Shown: positions 16,060 to 25,961, counted from the stretch's first letter. The stretch is DNA of 64,000 nt from Candidatus Aristotella avistercoris (GCA_904397835.1 CAJFOV010000022.1:35777-99776); one strand, 5' to 3'. Program-made: numbers and translations. The notes: generated from the letters alone by a model not told the origin.

Positions 16060-17208
16060 GTGCAGGTGAGAAGGCGTCCCAGACAGAGGAGAACCAGTTT
16101 TCGAAGGGCGGGGATGCTCCTGGCGGCCCTGGCCCTGGTGGGCACCACCGGGCGGTACTGGATGCCCCTGATCTATGCCCTGGGGGAACAGGCGGCGGTA
16201 CTGTCTGTGGCAGTCAATGATCCACAGGCGGGGCTGGCTCTGTTGGAGGACCGGTTTGCAGGGGACCTCTATGACCCTGAGGAGGAGGAACGGGAGCCCG
16301 AGCCGGAGGAGGCCATCCCCTTTGAGCCGTCAGAGGGGGAATCCTCATCTGCCCCTGAGGCCGACCAGCCGGCGCCGGATGACCCGGCCAACGCCCCAGA
16401 GATCCCGGCGGAGTACCAGGGGCCGGTGGTGGAGGAGATCATCACTGGCGGCGGGAGCACCACCTTCTCCTATGGGGAGGCGCTCATCAAAAACGCCACC
16501 AACCTGAGCAACGAGGAGGTCCTGGCCAAGCTCAACGAGCCCTGGGAGCTCACCCTCCCCGATGACGACAGCCCCAAGGTTTTGATCTTCCACACCCACG
16601 CCACCGAGGCCTTTGAGACCTACGACCAGCTGATCTATGACACCCGCTCCAACTGGCGCAGCCAGGACAACAGCCTGAACGCCGTGGCCGTGGGCCAGGT
16701 GCTGGCGGATGTCCTCAATGAAAAGGGGATTCCCACCATCCATGACACCACCCAGCACGACTACCCCTCCTACAACGGCTCCTACCAGCGCAGCAAGGAG
16801 ACCATCCAGCGCTATCTGGAGAAGTACCCCTCCATCCAGGTGGTCATCGACATCCACCGGGACGCCATCCAGCGGGGGGACACCCTGGTGCGGCCGGTGG
16901 TGGAGATCGACGGAAAAAAGGCGGCCCAGCTCATGATCATCTCCGGCTGTGACGACGGCACCATGAATATGCCCAACTGGGACCAAAATCTGCACTTTGC
17001 CGGCCATCTGGCGGATCAGCTCTGCCAGGACTACCCCCAGCTGAGCCGCCCGGTGCTCTTTGACTACCGGGAATACAACTTTGCCGCAACCCCCAGCTCC
17101 CTGCTCATTGAGGTGGGCAGCCACGGCAACACCCTGGAGCAGGTGAAATATACCGCCCAGCTGCTGGGCAACTCCCTGGCCAAAGTGCTCCAGTCGGTGA
17201 CGCAGTGA
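16060..17208 (+). CDS. spoIIP: Stage II sporulation protein P (peptidoglycan hydrolase)
   Basis: SpoIIP is an amidase/endopeptidase that, with SpoIID and SpoIIM, thins septal peptidoglycan and drives engulfment. It has an N-terminal basic segment and membrane anchor (about residues 10-30), then an acidic linker rich in Glu and Pro (about 70-120), then the catalytic domain. That domain shows IFHTHATEAFE, DIHRDAI and a late LIEVGSHGNTLEQ, the expected metal ligands. Start taken at GTG 16060, 8 bases after GGAGG; GTG 16051 lies within that ribosome site. Confidence 0.94.
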   Translation: MQVRRRPRQRRTSFRRAGMLLAALALVGTTGRYWMPLIYALGEQAAVLSVAVNDPQAGLALLEDRFAGDLYDPEEEEREPEPEEAIPFEPSEGESSSAPEADQPAPDDPANAPEIPAEYQGPVVEEIITGGGSTTFSYGEALIKNATNLSNEEVLAKLNEPWELTLPDDDSPKVLIFHTHATEAFETYDQLIYDTRSNWRSQDNSLNAVAVGQVLADVLNEKGIPTIHDTTQHDYPSYNGSYQRSKETIQRYLEKYPSIQVVIDIHRDAIQRGDTLVRPVVEIDGKKAAQLMIISGCDDGTMNMPNWDQNLHFAGHLADQLCQDYPQLSRPVLFDYREYNFAATPSSLLIEVGSHGNTLEQVKYTAQLLGNSLAKVLQSVTQ

Positions 17209-17241
17209 CACCTGGCCCACCAAGCAAAGGAAGTGAAAAGA

Positions 17242-17766
17242 ATGAATTCCATCTCCCACCACACCGGTCCCTTCTTGACCAGTTTTGTTCTGCCGGGGGC
17301 TGCCCCGCCGCCGGAGCCGGCCGTGGCCGCACCCTCTCCCCAGGAGAGCACCGGTCCCCTGTTTTACCATCCCCCGCGGGAAAAGAGGCGGCGGCACTGG
17401 TGCTCCGATGCCGTCACCTGGTGCTATGACCACTGGGGCGCCCTGCGGATAGGGGTGGCCAGCTTTTTGATCACCTGCCTGCTGGTGGCGGGAATGGGGG
17501 GCTTCTTTGCTGTGGATTACATCTCCCGGCGGGACGGCTATGACCGGTATCCGGCCCTGTTCTCCTTCCAGAGCCAGCCCCGGGAGGGCACCTACCGGCT
17601 GACCTTCTGGGGCACAGAGTACACCTTTTCCACCGACCCGGTGAAGAGCGCCCTGGAACAGGCGGCAGAATATTCTTACCTGTTGCCCGCCCCCATCCAG
17701 CTGGTGCAGGATCTGATTGCCACCGGTATCGCAACATTCCAGCAGCCCTGGAACCAGAGTCAATAA
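17242..17766 (+). CDS. Hypothetical membrane protein next to spoIIP
   Basis: About 174 residues. The proline-rich cytoplasmic N-terminus ends in a basic patch (REKRRRHWC), followed by one membrane helix (ASFLITCLLVAGMGGFF, about residues 73-92). An 80-residue outside domain begins DYISRRDGYDRY. No family recognised. ATG 17242 has AAAGGAA 9 bases upstream. Position 33 bases after spoIIP and before a strong terminator suggests one transcript, so a sporulation role is possible. Confidence 0.75.
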   Translation: MNSISHHTGPFLTSFVLPGAAPPPEPAVAAPSPQESTGPLFYHPPREKRRRHWCSDAVTWCYDHWGALRIGVASFLITCLLVAGMGGFFAVDYISRRDGYDRYPALFSFQSQPREGTYRLTFWGTEYTFSTDPVKSALEQAAEYSYLLPAPIQLVQDLIATGIATFQQPWNQSQ

Positions 17767-17784
17767 AAGAACACATCGAAAAAG

Positions 17785-17824
17785 ACCCCGGCAGAATCGA
17801 TTCTTCTGCCGGGGTTCGGTTTTT
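17785..17824. terminator. Terminator between convergent genes
   Basis: ACCCCGGCAGAA pairs with TTCTGCCGGGGT, followed by TCGGTTTTT. A-rich sequence on the other side lets it also serve the minus-strand lipoprotein gene. Confidence 0.88.
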
Positions 17825-17836
17825 GATGGGTTTTCG

Positions 17837-18319
17837 CTATGCCGCCAGGGAGGAATCCGCGCTGGAGGACTCCCCCTCAGAGGAGGACGCGCTGCCAAAG
17901 GCTTCATCGTAATTCACATACAGGAAGGTGACGGTGTCCCGATCGGAAACGGCGGTGTCATCGGCGCCCTTGTCCGCCAGCTGGCCGTTGTGGTAGAAGA
18001 GCCAGCCGTCTGTCTCCGTGCTGTTGTAACCGGCAAAGCCGTCATACATGCCGTCGGTGACGGTGTAGGCCATCTTCCCGTTCTGGCACGCCTGCTGGAA
18101 GGCCTCCCCAGCGGTGGGGTTCTTCCCCTCCAGAACGATGGTGGTATCCACCAGGTGCTCCCCGTCCTTGATGACCTGCACCGCGACGGTGATGCTCTGG
18201 GTGGAGGAATCCTGGTTGGAACTGGAGCCGCTGGTTCCCTCCTGGCTGCAGGCGGTGAAGAGCAGCATGGCCATCATGGTCAGCAATGCCAGGGGCATGA
18301 TCCATTTTCTCTGTCTCAT
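17837..18319 (-). CDS. DUF4430-type lipoprotein
   Basis: 160 residues. A signal peptide with lipobox LLFTAC places the mature protein on the outside of the membrane. After a Ser-rich linker, a roughly 90-residue domain (SITVAVQVIKDGEHL ... GMYDGFAGYNS ... GWLFYHNGQLADKG) matches the DUF4430 fold, which resembles the C-terminal domain of transcobalamin-type binding proteins. The ligand is unknown. The tail is Ser-rich. ATG 18319 follows AAGGAGATT. It has its own promoter and terminator. Confidence 0.82.
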   Translation of the reverse strand: MRQRKWIMPLALLTMMAMLLFTACSQEGTSGSSSNQDSSTQSITVAVQVIKDGEHLVDTTIVLEGKNPTAGEAFQQACQNGKMAYTVTDGMYDGFAGYNSTETDGWLFYHNGQLADKGADDTAVSDRDTVTFLYVNYDEAFGSASSSEGESSSADSSLAA

Positions 18320-18396
18320 GGTAACAATCTCCTTATCTTTCTCAAAGTGGTGTCCCCATCCCATGGAAGGGCCGGGACAGGGGCAGCGTTTCCTCT

Positions 18397-18425
18397 ATTG
18401 TAGCACAGCCCATCTGGGGAGGCAA
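18397..18425 (-). promoter_or_regulatory. Sigma-A promoter of the DUF4430 lipoprotein gene
   Basis: On the minus strand: TTGCCT (18420-18425), 17 bases, TACAAT (18397-18402). Confidence 0.72.
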
Positions 18426-18590
18426 TGACCAGGGCATGAAGAAGAAATAAACTTTTCCACTGGGCAAGCTTCACAGAAAAGACCTGCCTGTACAACTGCA
18501 TGTTGGCGCTGTTCCATGCCGCCCTCGGTGGGCGGCGCCTTTGGACCGCCCCGGGAGAGTCGATGACGGCCCTTTGCCAGGGGCCTCCCC

Positions 18591-18620
18591 TTGCGGAGGG
18601 GCATTTTTCTGTGGTATAAT
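18591..18620 (+). promoter_or_regulatory. Promoter of lepA with extended -10
   Basis: TTGCGG (18591-18596), 18 bases, TATAAT (18615-18620) preceded by TGG, an extended -10 (TGn). It lies about 75 bases ahead of lepA. The rest of the lipoprotein-lepA gap (18426-18590) holds nothing I can name. Confidence 0.7.
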
Positions 18621-18697
18621 TTTTTCCATTGAGAAGAGAAGAATTGCCCCGGCGGGGGCCTGTACCATACCCCAACAGGGGAAGAAAGGAACCACAC

Positions 18698-20502
18698 ATG
18701 TCGAACCGCAGAGAGAACATTCGCAACTTTTGCATCATCGCCCACATAGACCACGGCAAGTCCACCTTGGCGGACCGGATTCTGGAGCTGACCAGCACCG
18801 TGGCCACCCGGGATATGGAGGAGCAGCTGCTGGACAACATGGACATTGAGCGGGAGCGGGGCATCACCATCAAGGCCCGGGCGGTGAACCTGTTCTACAC
18901 CGCCAAGGATGGGCAGGAGTACAACTTCAACCTCATTGACACCCCGGGGCATGTGGACTTCAACTATGAGGTCTCCCGCTCCCTTGCCGCCTGCGAGGGG
19001 GCCATCCTGGTGGTGGACGCCTCCCAGGGGATTGAGGCCCAGACCCTGGCCAATACCTACCTTGCCATCGAGCACGACCTGGAGGTGGTGCCGGTTCTCA
19101 ACAAGGTGGACCTGCCCTCCGCCGACCCGGACCGGGTGGCCCACGAGATTGAGGATGTCATCGGCCTGCCCGCCCTGGATTCGCCCCGCATCTCCGCCAA
19201 GACCGGGCTGAACATCCAGGAGGTGCTGGAGCGGATCGTCACGGACATCCCCGCCCCCAAGGGGGAGGAGGACGCCCCCCTGAAGGCCCTGATCTTTGAC
19301 TCCTTTTACGACAGCTACAAGGGGGTCATTGTCTATGTCCGCGTGGTGGATGGGGTGGTGCGCCCGGGCATGACCATCCGTATGATGGCCACGGGGGCGG
19401 AGTTCACCGTGGTGGAGACGGGCTTTATGGGCGCCACCAGCCTCAAGAGCGCGCCGGAGCTTTATGCCGGGCAGGTGGGCTATATCACCGCCAGAAAAAA
19501 AATGTCAAGGATACCCGGGTGGGGGACACCGTCACCCAGGCGGACAATCCGGCCCAGGAGCCGCTGCCCGGCTACCGGCCGGTGAACCCCATGGTCTTCT
19601 CCGGCATCTACCCGGCGGACGGGGCCAGGTACCCCGACCTGCGGGATGCCCTGGAAAAACTGCAGCTCAACGACGCCTCCCTCTCCTTTGAGCCGGAGAC
19701 CTCCGTGGCCCTGGGCTTTGGGTTCCGCTGCGGCTTTTTGGGGCTGCTCCACATGGAGATCATCCAGGAGCGGCTGGAGCGGGAGTTCAATCTGGACCTG
19801 ATCACCACCGCCCCCTCGGTGGTCTACCAGATCCATCTGACCAATGGGGAGACGGTGCGGGTGGATAACCCCACCAATTACCCGGACCCCGCCACCATCC
19901 AGGGGGCGGAGGAGCCCTTTATCAAGGCCAGCATCTTCACCCCCACGGCCTACATTGGTTCCATTATGGAGCTGTGTCAGGAGCGCCGGGGCGTCTATCT
20001 GGACACCAAATACCTGGATACCGACCGGGTGGAGCTCCACTATGAGCTGCCCCTCAACGAGACGGTCTATGACTTTTTTGACGCCCTGAAGTCCCGCACC
20101 AAGGGCTACGCCTCCTATGACTATGAGATGGCCGGATACCGCCCCGCCAAACTGGTGAAGCTGGATGTCCTCCTCAACGGGGAGGTGGTGGACGCTCTGT
20201 CTATGATCCTCCATGCGGACCGGGCCTATGCCAGGGCCCGCAAGCTCACGGAGAAGCTCAAGGAGAACATCCCCCGCCAGATGTTTGAGGTGCCCATCCA
20301 GGCGGCCATTGGCGGCAAGATCATCGCCCGTGAGACGGTGAAGGCCTTGCGCAAGGACGTGCTGGCCAAGTGTTACGGCGGCGACATCACCCGTAAGAAG
20401 AAGCTGCTGGAAAAGCAGAAGGAGGGCAAAAAGAAGATGCGCCAGCTGGGGACGGTGGAGCTGCCCCCCGAGGCCTTTACCGCGGTGCTCAAGCTGGATT
20501 AA
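18698..20502 (+). pseudogene. lepA: Elongation factor 4 (LepA) interrupted by a -1 shift in an A8 run
   Basis: LepA/EF4 is a ribosome-bound GTPase thought to back-translocate stalled ribosomes. The first half (18698 to about 19500) has [17 protein letters not shown] and NKVD. The second half begins in the -1-related frame with [16 protein letters not shown] and runs through the normal LepA C-terminus to 20502. The switch falls in eight consecutive A (19495-19502). One more A would give [18 protein letters not shown], the family sequence at the right length. Both halves are otherwise intact, so this is a recent mutation, a sequencing error, or a slippage site that still makes full-length protein. 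Marked as a pseudogene because the written sequence is broken. Confidence 0.88.
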
Positions 20503-20509
20503 AACCAGG

Positions 20510-20541
20510 GACGCAGGGAAGGGGATTCCCTGCGTCTTTTC
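20510..20541 (+). terminator. Terminator of lepA
   Basis: GACGCAGGGAA pairs with TTCCCTGCGTC, followed by TTTTC. Confidence 0.9.
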
Positions 20542-20864
20542 ACAATCTTCCCTGTGCGGGAGCGGCCCATCCCGCTGCCTTCAGCGGTCCCAGAAAATCG
20601 CCTTTGTGATCGATCGTTTCACGCCCTCGGAGGATCCCGGAAGGGAACGCTGGACTGCGGCAGGAGTGGGGTCCCGGGAGATCCCCCATACTGCCAAGGG
20701 CCTTTGGGTATGGTTCTTCCTCCCTGTCCTTCTGGCGGCAGGGGCAGTTTTCCCCCTGGGAGAAGGGGCTCCACCCATTGTTGGGCGGAGGATCTGGGCC
20801 TTCTGCCCCGGGCAAAATGGATCAGAGGCCCGCCGGAGCCGTTCCCGCAGATGATATGTTTTTG
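20542..20864. other. Intergenic stretch before hemW; nothing identified
   Basis: About 320 GC-rich bases. Open frames on both strands lack ribosome sites and family similarity. No structured RNA that I recognise. Confidence 0.4.
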
Positions 20865-20879
20865 AAAGGAGGCCCCGCC

Positions 20880-21995
20880 ATGGAGCCCATGGGCCTGTAT
20901 ATTCACATTCCCTTTTGCCGGTCCAAATGCCCCTACTGCGATTTTTATTCTGAGCCCTACCATTCGGACCTGGCCTGGACCTATGTCCGGCGGCTCTGCC
21001 AGGGGTTGGAGCAGCAGCCCTTTGGCCGCCGCCCGGTGGACACCATCTACTTTGGGGGAGGGACCCCATCCCTTCTGCCGTCGATCCTTCTGGAGCGGAT
21101 CATTCAGGCCGCCGGCCGGGCCTTCCAGCTGGCCCCTGACACGGAGATCACCTTGGAGGCCAACCCCGGCACCCTGGACGGGACCCAGCTGCGGAACCTG
21201 CGCCAGGCGGGTGTCAACCGCCTCTCTCTGGGAATCCAGTCCCTTCAGGACCGGGAGCTGCAGGCCCTTGGCAGAATCCATACCGCCCGCCAGGCGGTGG
21301 AGATGGTGGAGGCGGCCTATGATGCAGGGTTTCGTAATCTCTCTGGGGATCTTATGTTGGGCATCCCCTACCAGACGCCGGAGACCCTGGGGGAGACCAT
21401 CCGAACCATGGGCAAACTCCCCCTGACTCACCTGTCCGCCTACCTATTAAAAATTGAGCCAGGGACTCCCTTCTCCCACATGGATATTCCCGCCCTGTGC
21501 GCCGACGAGGACGGCCAGGCGGACCTCTACCTGCAGGCGGTGGAGCAGCTGGAGGAGGAGGGCTTTGCCCAATATGAGATCTCCAACTTTGCAAGGGGCG
21601 GCCAAGTCTCCCGCCACAACCTGAAATACTGGCGGGAGGTGGACTACCTGGGCCTGGGGCCAGCGGCCCACTCCAGTGTGGAGGGTCAGCGGTTCTTCTT
21701 CCCCCGGGATTTGCAGGCCTTTCTCGCCGGCCTCTCCCTCTGGGACCATCGGGTGCCGGACGGGCCCGCTGGAGGCCTGGAGGAGACTCTCATGCTCCGA
21801 CTGCGCCTGACCGAGGGGGTCACCCGCCCCCTGGTGGAGTCCCTGGGAGGAAGTTGGGTGCTGCTGCAAAAAAAGGCCCGCCCTCTGGCGGGGGCGGGTT
21901 TGGTCTGTCTGGAGGAGGACCGGCTGGCCCTGACGCCCCAGGGTTTTTTGGTGAGCAACCCCATTCTTGCCCAGCTCACAGATATTTGTCCATGA
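20880..21995 (+). CDS. hemW: HemW-like radical SAM protein (heme chaperone / HemN-related)
   Basis: 371 residues. It has the radical SAM cluster motif CRSKCPYC (CX3CX2C, about residues 12-19), FGGGTPS (about 58) and EANPGT. The length and lack of the long HemN C-terminal extension favour HemW, a protein that binds heme and the radical SAM cluster, over true coproporphyrinogen dehydrogenase. ATG 20880 follows AAAGGAGG. It is usually downstream of lepA in Firmicutes, as here. The last 20 bases overlap the convergent 21976 gene. Confidence 0.92.
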   Translation: MEPMGLYIHIPFCRSKCPYCDFYSEPYHSDLAWTYVRRLCQGLEQQPFGRRPVDTIYFGGGTPSLLPSILLERIIQAAGRAFQLAPDTEITLEANPGTLDGTQLRNLRQAGVNRLSLGIQSLQDRELQALGRIHTARQAVEMVEAAYDAGFRNLSGDLMLGIPYQTPETLGETIRTMGKLPLTHLSAYLLKIEPGTPFSHMDIPALCADEDGQADLYLQAVEQLEEEGFAQYEISNFARGGQVSRHNLKYWREVDYLGLGPAAHSSVEGQRFFFPRDLQAFLAGLSLWDHRVPDGPAGGLEETLMLRLRLTEGVTRPLVESLGGSWVLLQKKARPLAGAGLVCLEEDRLALTPQGFLVSNPILAQLTDICP

Positions 21996-22500
21996 GCTGC
22001 TGCAGGCGGGTGGACAGGGCATAGGCCGAATTTCCCAGGGACTGGGCAAACTGGGCCATGCGGTTCTCCAGCTCCTGCCAGGCGCTGGTGGGTACCGCCT
22101 GGCGTCGCCGGACCTTGGAGTATTCCCGGAGGAGCTGGCCCACCTGATGCTCCACCTGGTCGGGGTCCGATGGCTCCTCCCCAAGGGCGGAGAGCTGCCG
22201 CGCCAGCCGTTGGCAGTCCTCCTGGGCCTGGGCCTCAAAGGCCTGCAGCAGCTGCTGTTCATCCCTGGGGGAGAGGAACTCCAGCTGGATCAGCAAAAAG
22301 TCCCCCTGCAGGGCCTGGACCCGCTCCCCCAATAGGCGGAACCGCTCCACATTCTCCCTGCGGTTGGGGAGCACGGCCATGCCGCTGCGCAGGGGGACGG
22401 CGCCCAGCTCTTTGAGCTTGCGCCAGACATAGACCCTGCCCTTGGAGGGGCTGGCCGGCAGGTTGTAGCAAAACCCCAGCCACTTGCAGGCCACTGCCAT
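21976..22500 (-). CDS. Stand-alone ChrB N-terminal-like protein
   Basis: 174 residues. The first 90 (KWLGFCYNLPASPSKGRVYV, then RKLKELGAVPL, then GMAVLPNRRENVERFRLLGE) resemble the N-terminal domain of ChrB chromate-response proteins. The remainder is a helical Gln- and Glu-rich region (QLLREYSKVRRRQAVP...). The ChrB C-terminal catalytic domain is missing. ATG 22500 follows AAGGGAGGGG. No chromate transporter is nearby, so a role in chromate resistance is not supported; a nucleic-acid or metal-sensing role is possible. It overlaps the hemW 3' end tail-to-tail. Confidence 0.75.
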   Translation of the reverse strand: MAVACKWLGFCYNLPASPSKGRVYVWRKLKELGAVPLRSGMAVLPNRRENVERFRLLGERVQALQGDFLLIQLEFLSPRDEQQLLQAFEAQAQEDCQRLARQLSALGEEPSDPDQVEHQVGQLLREYSKVRRRQAVPTSAWQELENRMAQFAQSLGNSAYALSTRLQQLMDKYL

Positions 22501-22617
22501 GGGTACCCCTCCCTTCCGTTCTTCTCTCATCTTAACAACTCTTGCCCCCAGGGTCAACGGAAAATTGGCAGAGGCAGAAAAAATCACAAAAGCCCATGAA
22601 AGAATCTGGGGAAATTC

Positions 22618-22646
22618 TTGCATTTTCTTCTTTGCGATGATAGAAT
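22618..22646 (+). promoter_or_regulatory. Sigma-A promoter of asnA-glnA
   Basis: TTGCAT (22618-22623), 17 bases, TAGAAT (22641-22646), about 70 bases before asnA. Confidence 0.65.
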
Positions 22647-22718
22647 GACTAAGTATTTGATCCTGTTTTTGTCTAAAATACGGGGAATCCCTTCCCCTTG
22701 CAAAGGAGATTGAGAGCA

Positions 22719-23732
22719 ATGACACAAGCTGGTCTGTACCACAAGGGAATCTATCTATCCAAGCTGGACATCATGGAGACCGAGATTGCCATCAAAGCGG
22801 CAAAGGATCTCTTTGAGCAGAATTTGGCCAAGGCTTTGAACTTGACCCGCGTGTCGGCGCCGCTGTTCGTGCGCCCGGAGACCGGCTTGAATGACAATCT
22901 CAACGGGGTGGAGCGCCCCGTCCAGTTTGACGTGCTGGACATGGGGGTGGAGGTGCAGATCGTCCAATCCCTGGCCAAGTGGAAGCGCCTGGCCCTCAAG
23001 CGGTACGGCTTTGGACCGGGCTACGGCCTCTACACGGATATGAACGCCATCCGCCGGGATGAAAAGCTGGATTGCCTGCACTCGGTCTATGTGGACCAGT
23101 GGGACTGGGAGAAGGTCATCACCCCCGAGACCCGCACGGTGGAGACCCTCAAGGAGACGGTCCAAAAGATCTATGGAGCCCTGCGCTTCACCCAGCAGGA
23201 GCTCACCTCCCGGTTCCCCATCCTGCACAACTTTTTGGGCAAAGAGGTTTACTTTTTGACCTCCCAGGAGCTGGAGGACCGCTATCCGGACCTGACTCCC
23301 AAGGAGCGGGAGAACGCCATCGCAAGGGAACACGGCGCCGTGTTTCTCATGCAGATTGGTGACAAGCTCCGCAGTGGCAAGCCCCACGATTCCCGTTCGC
23401 CGGACTATGACGACTGGTCCCTCAACGGGGATCTGCTGGTCTGGTATGAGCCTCTGGATATGGCGGTGGAGGTCTCCTCCATGGGCATCCGGGTGGACGC
23501 CAAGACCCTGGCGGAGCAGCTGGAGAAGGCCGGCTGCCAGGACCGTGCGTCGCTGCCCTTCCACCGCATGCTCCTCAATGGGGAACTGCCCCTGACCATG
23601 GGCGGCGGCATCGGTCAGTCCCGCATCTGTCTGCTGCTGCTGGAAAAGGTCCACATCGGCGAGGTCCAGGCCTCCGTCTGGCCGGATGAGATGCACAATC
23701 TCTGTGAATCCCAGGGGATTCACCTGCTATAA
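22719..23732 (+). CDS. asnA: Aspartate-ammonia ligase
   Basis: AsnA makes asparagine from aspartate, ammonia and ATP. 337 residues, family length. It is a class II aminoacyl-tRNA-synthetase-like enzyme, with [20 protein letters not shown] (about 38-57), the [13 protein letters not shown] segment (about 104-116) and a C-terminal GGGIGQSR motif. ATG 22719 follows AAAGGAGA. It is 48 bases ahead of a type III glutamine synthetase; both consume free ammonia. Confidence 0.96.
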   Translation: MTQAGLYHKGIYLSKLDIMETEIAIKAAKDLFEQNLAKALNLTRVSAPLFVRPETGLNDNLNGVERPVQFDVLDMGVEVQIVQSLAKWKRLALKRYGFGPGYGLYTDMNAIRRDEKLDCLHSVYVDQWDWEKVITPETRTVETLKETVQKIYGALRFTQQELTSRFPILHNFLGKEVYFLTSQELEDRYPDLTPKERENAIAREHGAVFLMQIGDKLRSGKPHDSRSPDYDDWSLNGDLLVWYEPLDMAVEVSSMGIRVDAKTLAEQLEKAGCQDRASLPFHRMLLNGELPLTMGGGIGQSRICLLLLEKVHIGEVQASVWPDEMHNLCESQGIHLL

Positions 23733-23780
23733 AACCAGATCCATATGACGTTTGCATACGCTGGGAAAGGGGAAAGAACA

Positions 23781-25880
23781 ATGGAAAAGGAAGGAACTGT
23801 CGCCATGACCGAGCTCTTTGGCAGCCGGGTCTTCAACGAGAAGGCCATGCGGGAGCGCCTGTCTGCGGAGGACTACAAGAATTTTCGCACCATGGTCAAA
23901 GAGGGGAAATCCATGGATCCCCAGCTGGCCCAACGGGTGGCCCGGGCCATGATGGATTGGGCCATTGCCCAGGGAGCAACCCACTATACCCACTGGTTCC
24001 AGCCCATGAACAATGTCACCGCCGGCAAGCACGACGCCTTTTTGAACCCGAACATGGATGGCACCGTGGAGATGAAGTTCTCCGCCAAGGCCCTCATCAA
24101 GGGGGAGCCAGACGCCTCCTCCTTCCCATCCGGCGGGCTGCGCAACACCTTTGAGGCCAGGGGCTACACCACCTGGGATCCCACCTCCCCCGCCTTTGTC
24201 AAGGACGGCACGCTCTATATTCCCACCGCCTTCTGCTCCTACACGGGGGAGGCGCTGGACACCAAGACCCCGCTGCTGCGCTCCATGCAGGCCCTTTCCA
24301 AACAGGGGGTGCGGCTGCTGCGGATGCTGGGCAACACCACCTGCACCCAGGTGACGCCCACCGTCGGGGCGGAGCAGGAGTATTTCCTCATCGACCGGGA
24401 GCTGTTTGAAAAGCGCCTGGATCTGAAGGTCTGCGGCAGAACCCTGGTGGGCGCCCGGCCCCCTAAGGGCCAGGAGCTGGATGACCACTACTTTGGCCAC
24501 ATCCGCCTACGGGTCTCCGCCTTTATGCACGACCTGGATCGGGAGCTATGGAGCCTTGGGGTCTCCAGCAAGACCAAACACAACGAGGTGGCTCCGGCCC
24601 AGCACGAGCTGGCCCCCCTCTTTGATACGGCCAACATTGCCTGTGACCACAACCAGTTGATGATGGAGACCATGAGGGTAGTGGCCAAACGCCACAAGCT
24701 GGCCTGTCTGCTCCATGAAAAGCCCTTCGCCGGGGTCAACGGGTCCGGCAAACACAACAACTACTCCCTGCTGACCGATGACGGCCTCAACCTCCTGGAC
24801 CCCGGGGAGAATCCCCTGGAGAACAAGACCTTCCTCATTGTGCTCTGCGCCTTTATCACCGCGGTGAACAGCTATGGGGATCTGCTGCGGCTCTCAGCCA
24901 CCACCCCGGGCAATGACTACCGCCTGGGCGGGAGCGAGGCGCCCCCCAGCATCGTCTCCGTCTTTTTGGGCAACCGCCTGAGCACCATCCTCCAGGAGGC
25001 CGCCGCCGGCTCCTGGCAGGACAACAGCTGCCCTGTGTACCTGCGCACCGGCGTAGATGTGCTCACAGACCTGGAGCGGGACGACTCCGACCGCAACCGC
25101 ACCTCTCCCTTTGCCTTCACCGGCAACAAGTTTGAGTTCCGCATGGTGGGCTCCAGCCAGTCCATCGCCATGGCCAACGTGGTGCTCAACACCGCTCTGG
25201 CGGAGGTATTCTCCCGCTTTGCCGACTATCTGGAGACCTGTGAGGACCGGGATGCGGGCATTCAGAAGCTCATCTCCGACACCATGGCCCACCACGGCCG
25301 GGTGATCTTCAACGGCAACAACTATGCCGAGTCCTGGGCCCAGGAGGCCGCCCGCCGGGGCCTGCCCATCATCCACAATGCGGTGGAGGCCATCGACCGC
25401 TGGACGCTGGATAAGAACATGGAGCTCTTTGACCGGCACCGGGTCTTCACCCGGGTGGAGTGCTTCTCCCGCCAGGAGGTCATGCTGGAGCACTATGACA
25501 AGGTTATGGACATTGAGGCCACCACCCTCATTGAGATGATGCGCCGTCAGGTGTTGCCGGCCCTGTACCGGTACATGGGGGAGCTGTCCAAGGACAGCCA
25601 GACCCTCTCGGCAGTTGGCCGGGGCAGCAAGGCCTTGGATCGGAACCTGGATCAGCTCACCCAGCTGACCGACACCCTGGAGGCGGAGACCAGCGCCCTG
25701 GAGGGGATGATGGATCAGGTTATGACCAAGGAGAGCGCCAGAGACCACGCCCTGTACATCTGCAAGAAGGTCCAGCCCCAGATGCTCAAGGTCCGTCAGG
25801 CCTGCGATGCTGCGGAGCTGCTGGTGGACGAGAAGGCCTGGCCCATGCCCACCTATTTTGATCTGATGTTCCGGGTCTAA
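23781..25880 (+). CDS. Type III glutamine synthetase (GlnN family)
   Basis: 699 residues, the length of GS III enzymes (GSI about 450). It ligates ammonia to glutamate using ATP and forms double hexamers. The GS III N-terminal domain (ELFGSRVFNEKAMRERL) is followed by catalytic motifs EQEYFLIDRELF, HNEVAPAQHELAP and VNGSGKHNNYSL, then the extra C-terminal helical region. ATG 23781 follows AAAGGGGAAAG. Operon with asnA, so ammonia capture into both amides is controlled together. Confidence 0.95.
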   Translation: MEKEGTVAMTELFGSRVFNEKAMRERLSAEDYKNFRTMVKEGKSMDPQLAQRVARAMMDWAIAQGATHYTHWFQPMNNVTAGKHDAFLNPNMDGTVEMKFSAKALIKGEPDASSFPSGGLRNTFEARGYTTWDPTSPAFVKDGTLYIPTAFCSYTGEALDTKTPLLRSMQALSKQGVRLLRMLGNTTCTQVTPTVGAEQEYFLIDRELFEKRLDLKVCGRTLVGARPPKGQELDDHYFGHIRLRVSAFMHDLDRELWSLGVSSKTKHNEVAPAQHELAPLFDTANIACDHNQLMMETMRVVAKRHKLACLLHEKPFAGVNGSGKHNNYSLLTDDGLNLLDPGENPLENKTFLIVLCAFITAVNSYGDLLRLSATTPGNDYRLGGSEAPPSIVSVFLGNRLSTILQEAAAGSWQDNSCPVYLRTGVDVLTDLERDDSDRNRTSPFAFTGNKFEFRMVGSSQSIAMANVVLNTALAEVFSRFADYLETCEDRDAGIQKLISDTMAHHGRVIFNGNNYAESWAQEAARRGLPIIHNAVEAIDRWTLDKNMELFDRHRVFTRVECFSRQEVMLEHYDKVMDIEATTLIEMMRRQVLPALYRYMGELSKDSQTLSAVGRGSKALDRNLDQLTQLTDTLEAETSALEGMMDQVMTKESARDHALYICKKVQPQMLKVRQACDAAELLVDEKAWPMPTYFDLMFRV

Positions 25881-25897
25881 TCCCTACATAACCCTTT

Positions 25898-25927
25898 GGA
25901 GCGCGGCGGAAGTGCCGCGCTCCTTTT
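25898..25927 (+). terminator. Terminator of the asnA-glnA operon
   Basis: GGAGCGCGGC pairs with GCCGCGCTCC, followed by TTTT. Confidence 0.9.
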
Positions 25928-25961
25928 GGATTTTAGCGCCCTATTGGAAAGGAGAATTGTC

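Noticed and set aside
20542..20864. Possible structured RNA before hemW
   Set aside because: No match to RNase P, tmRNA or SRP RNA landmarks and no clear promoter.
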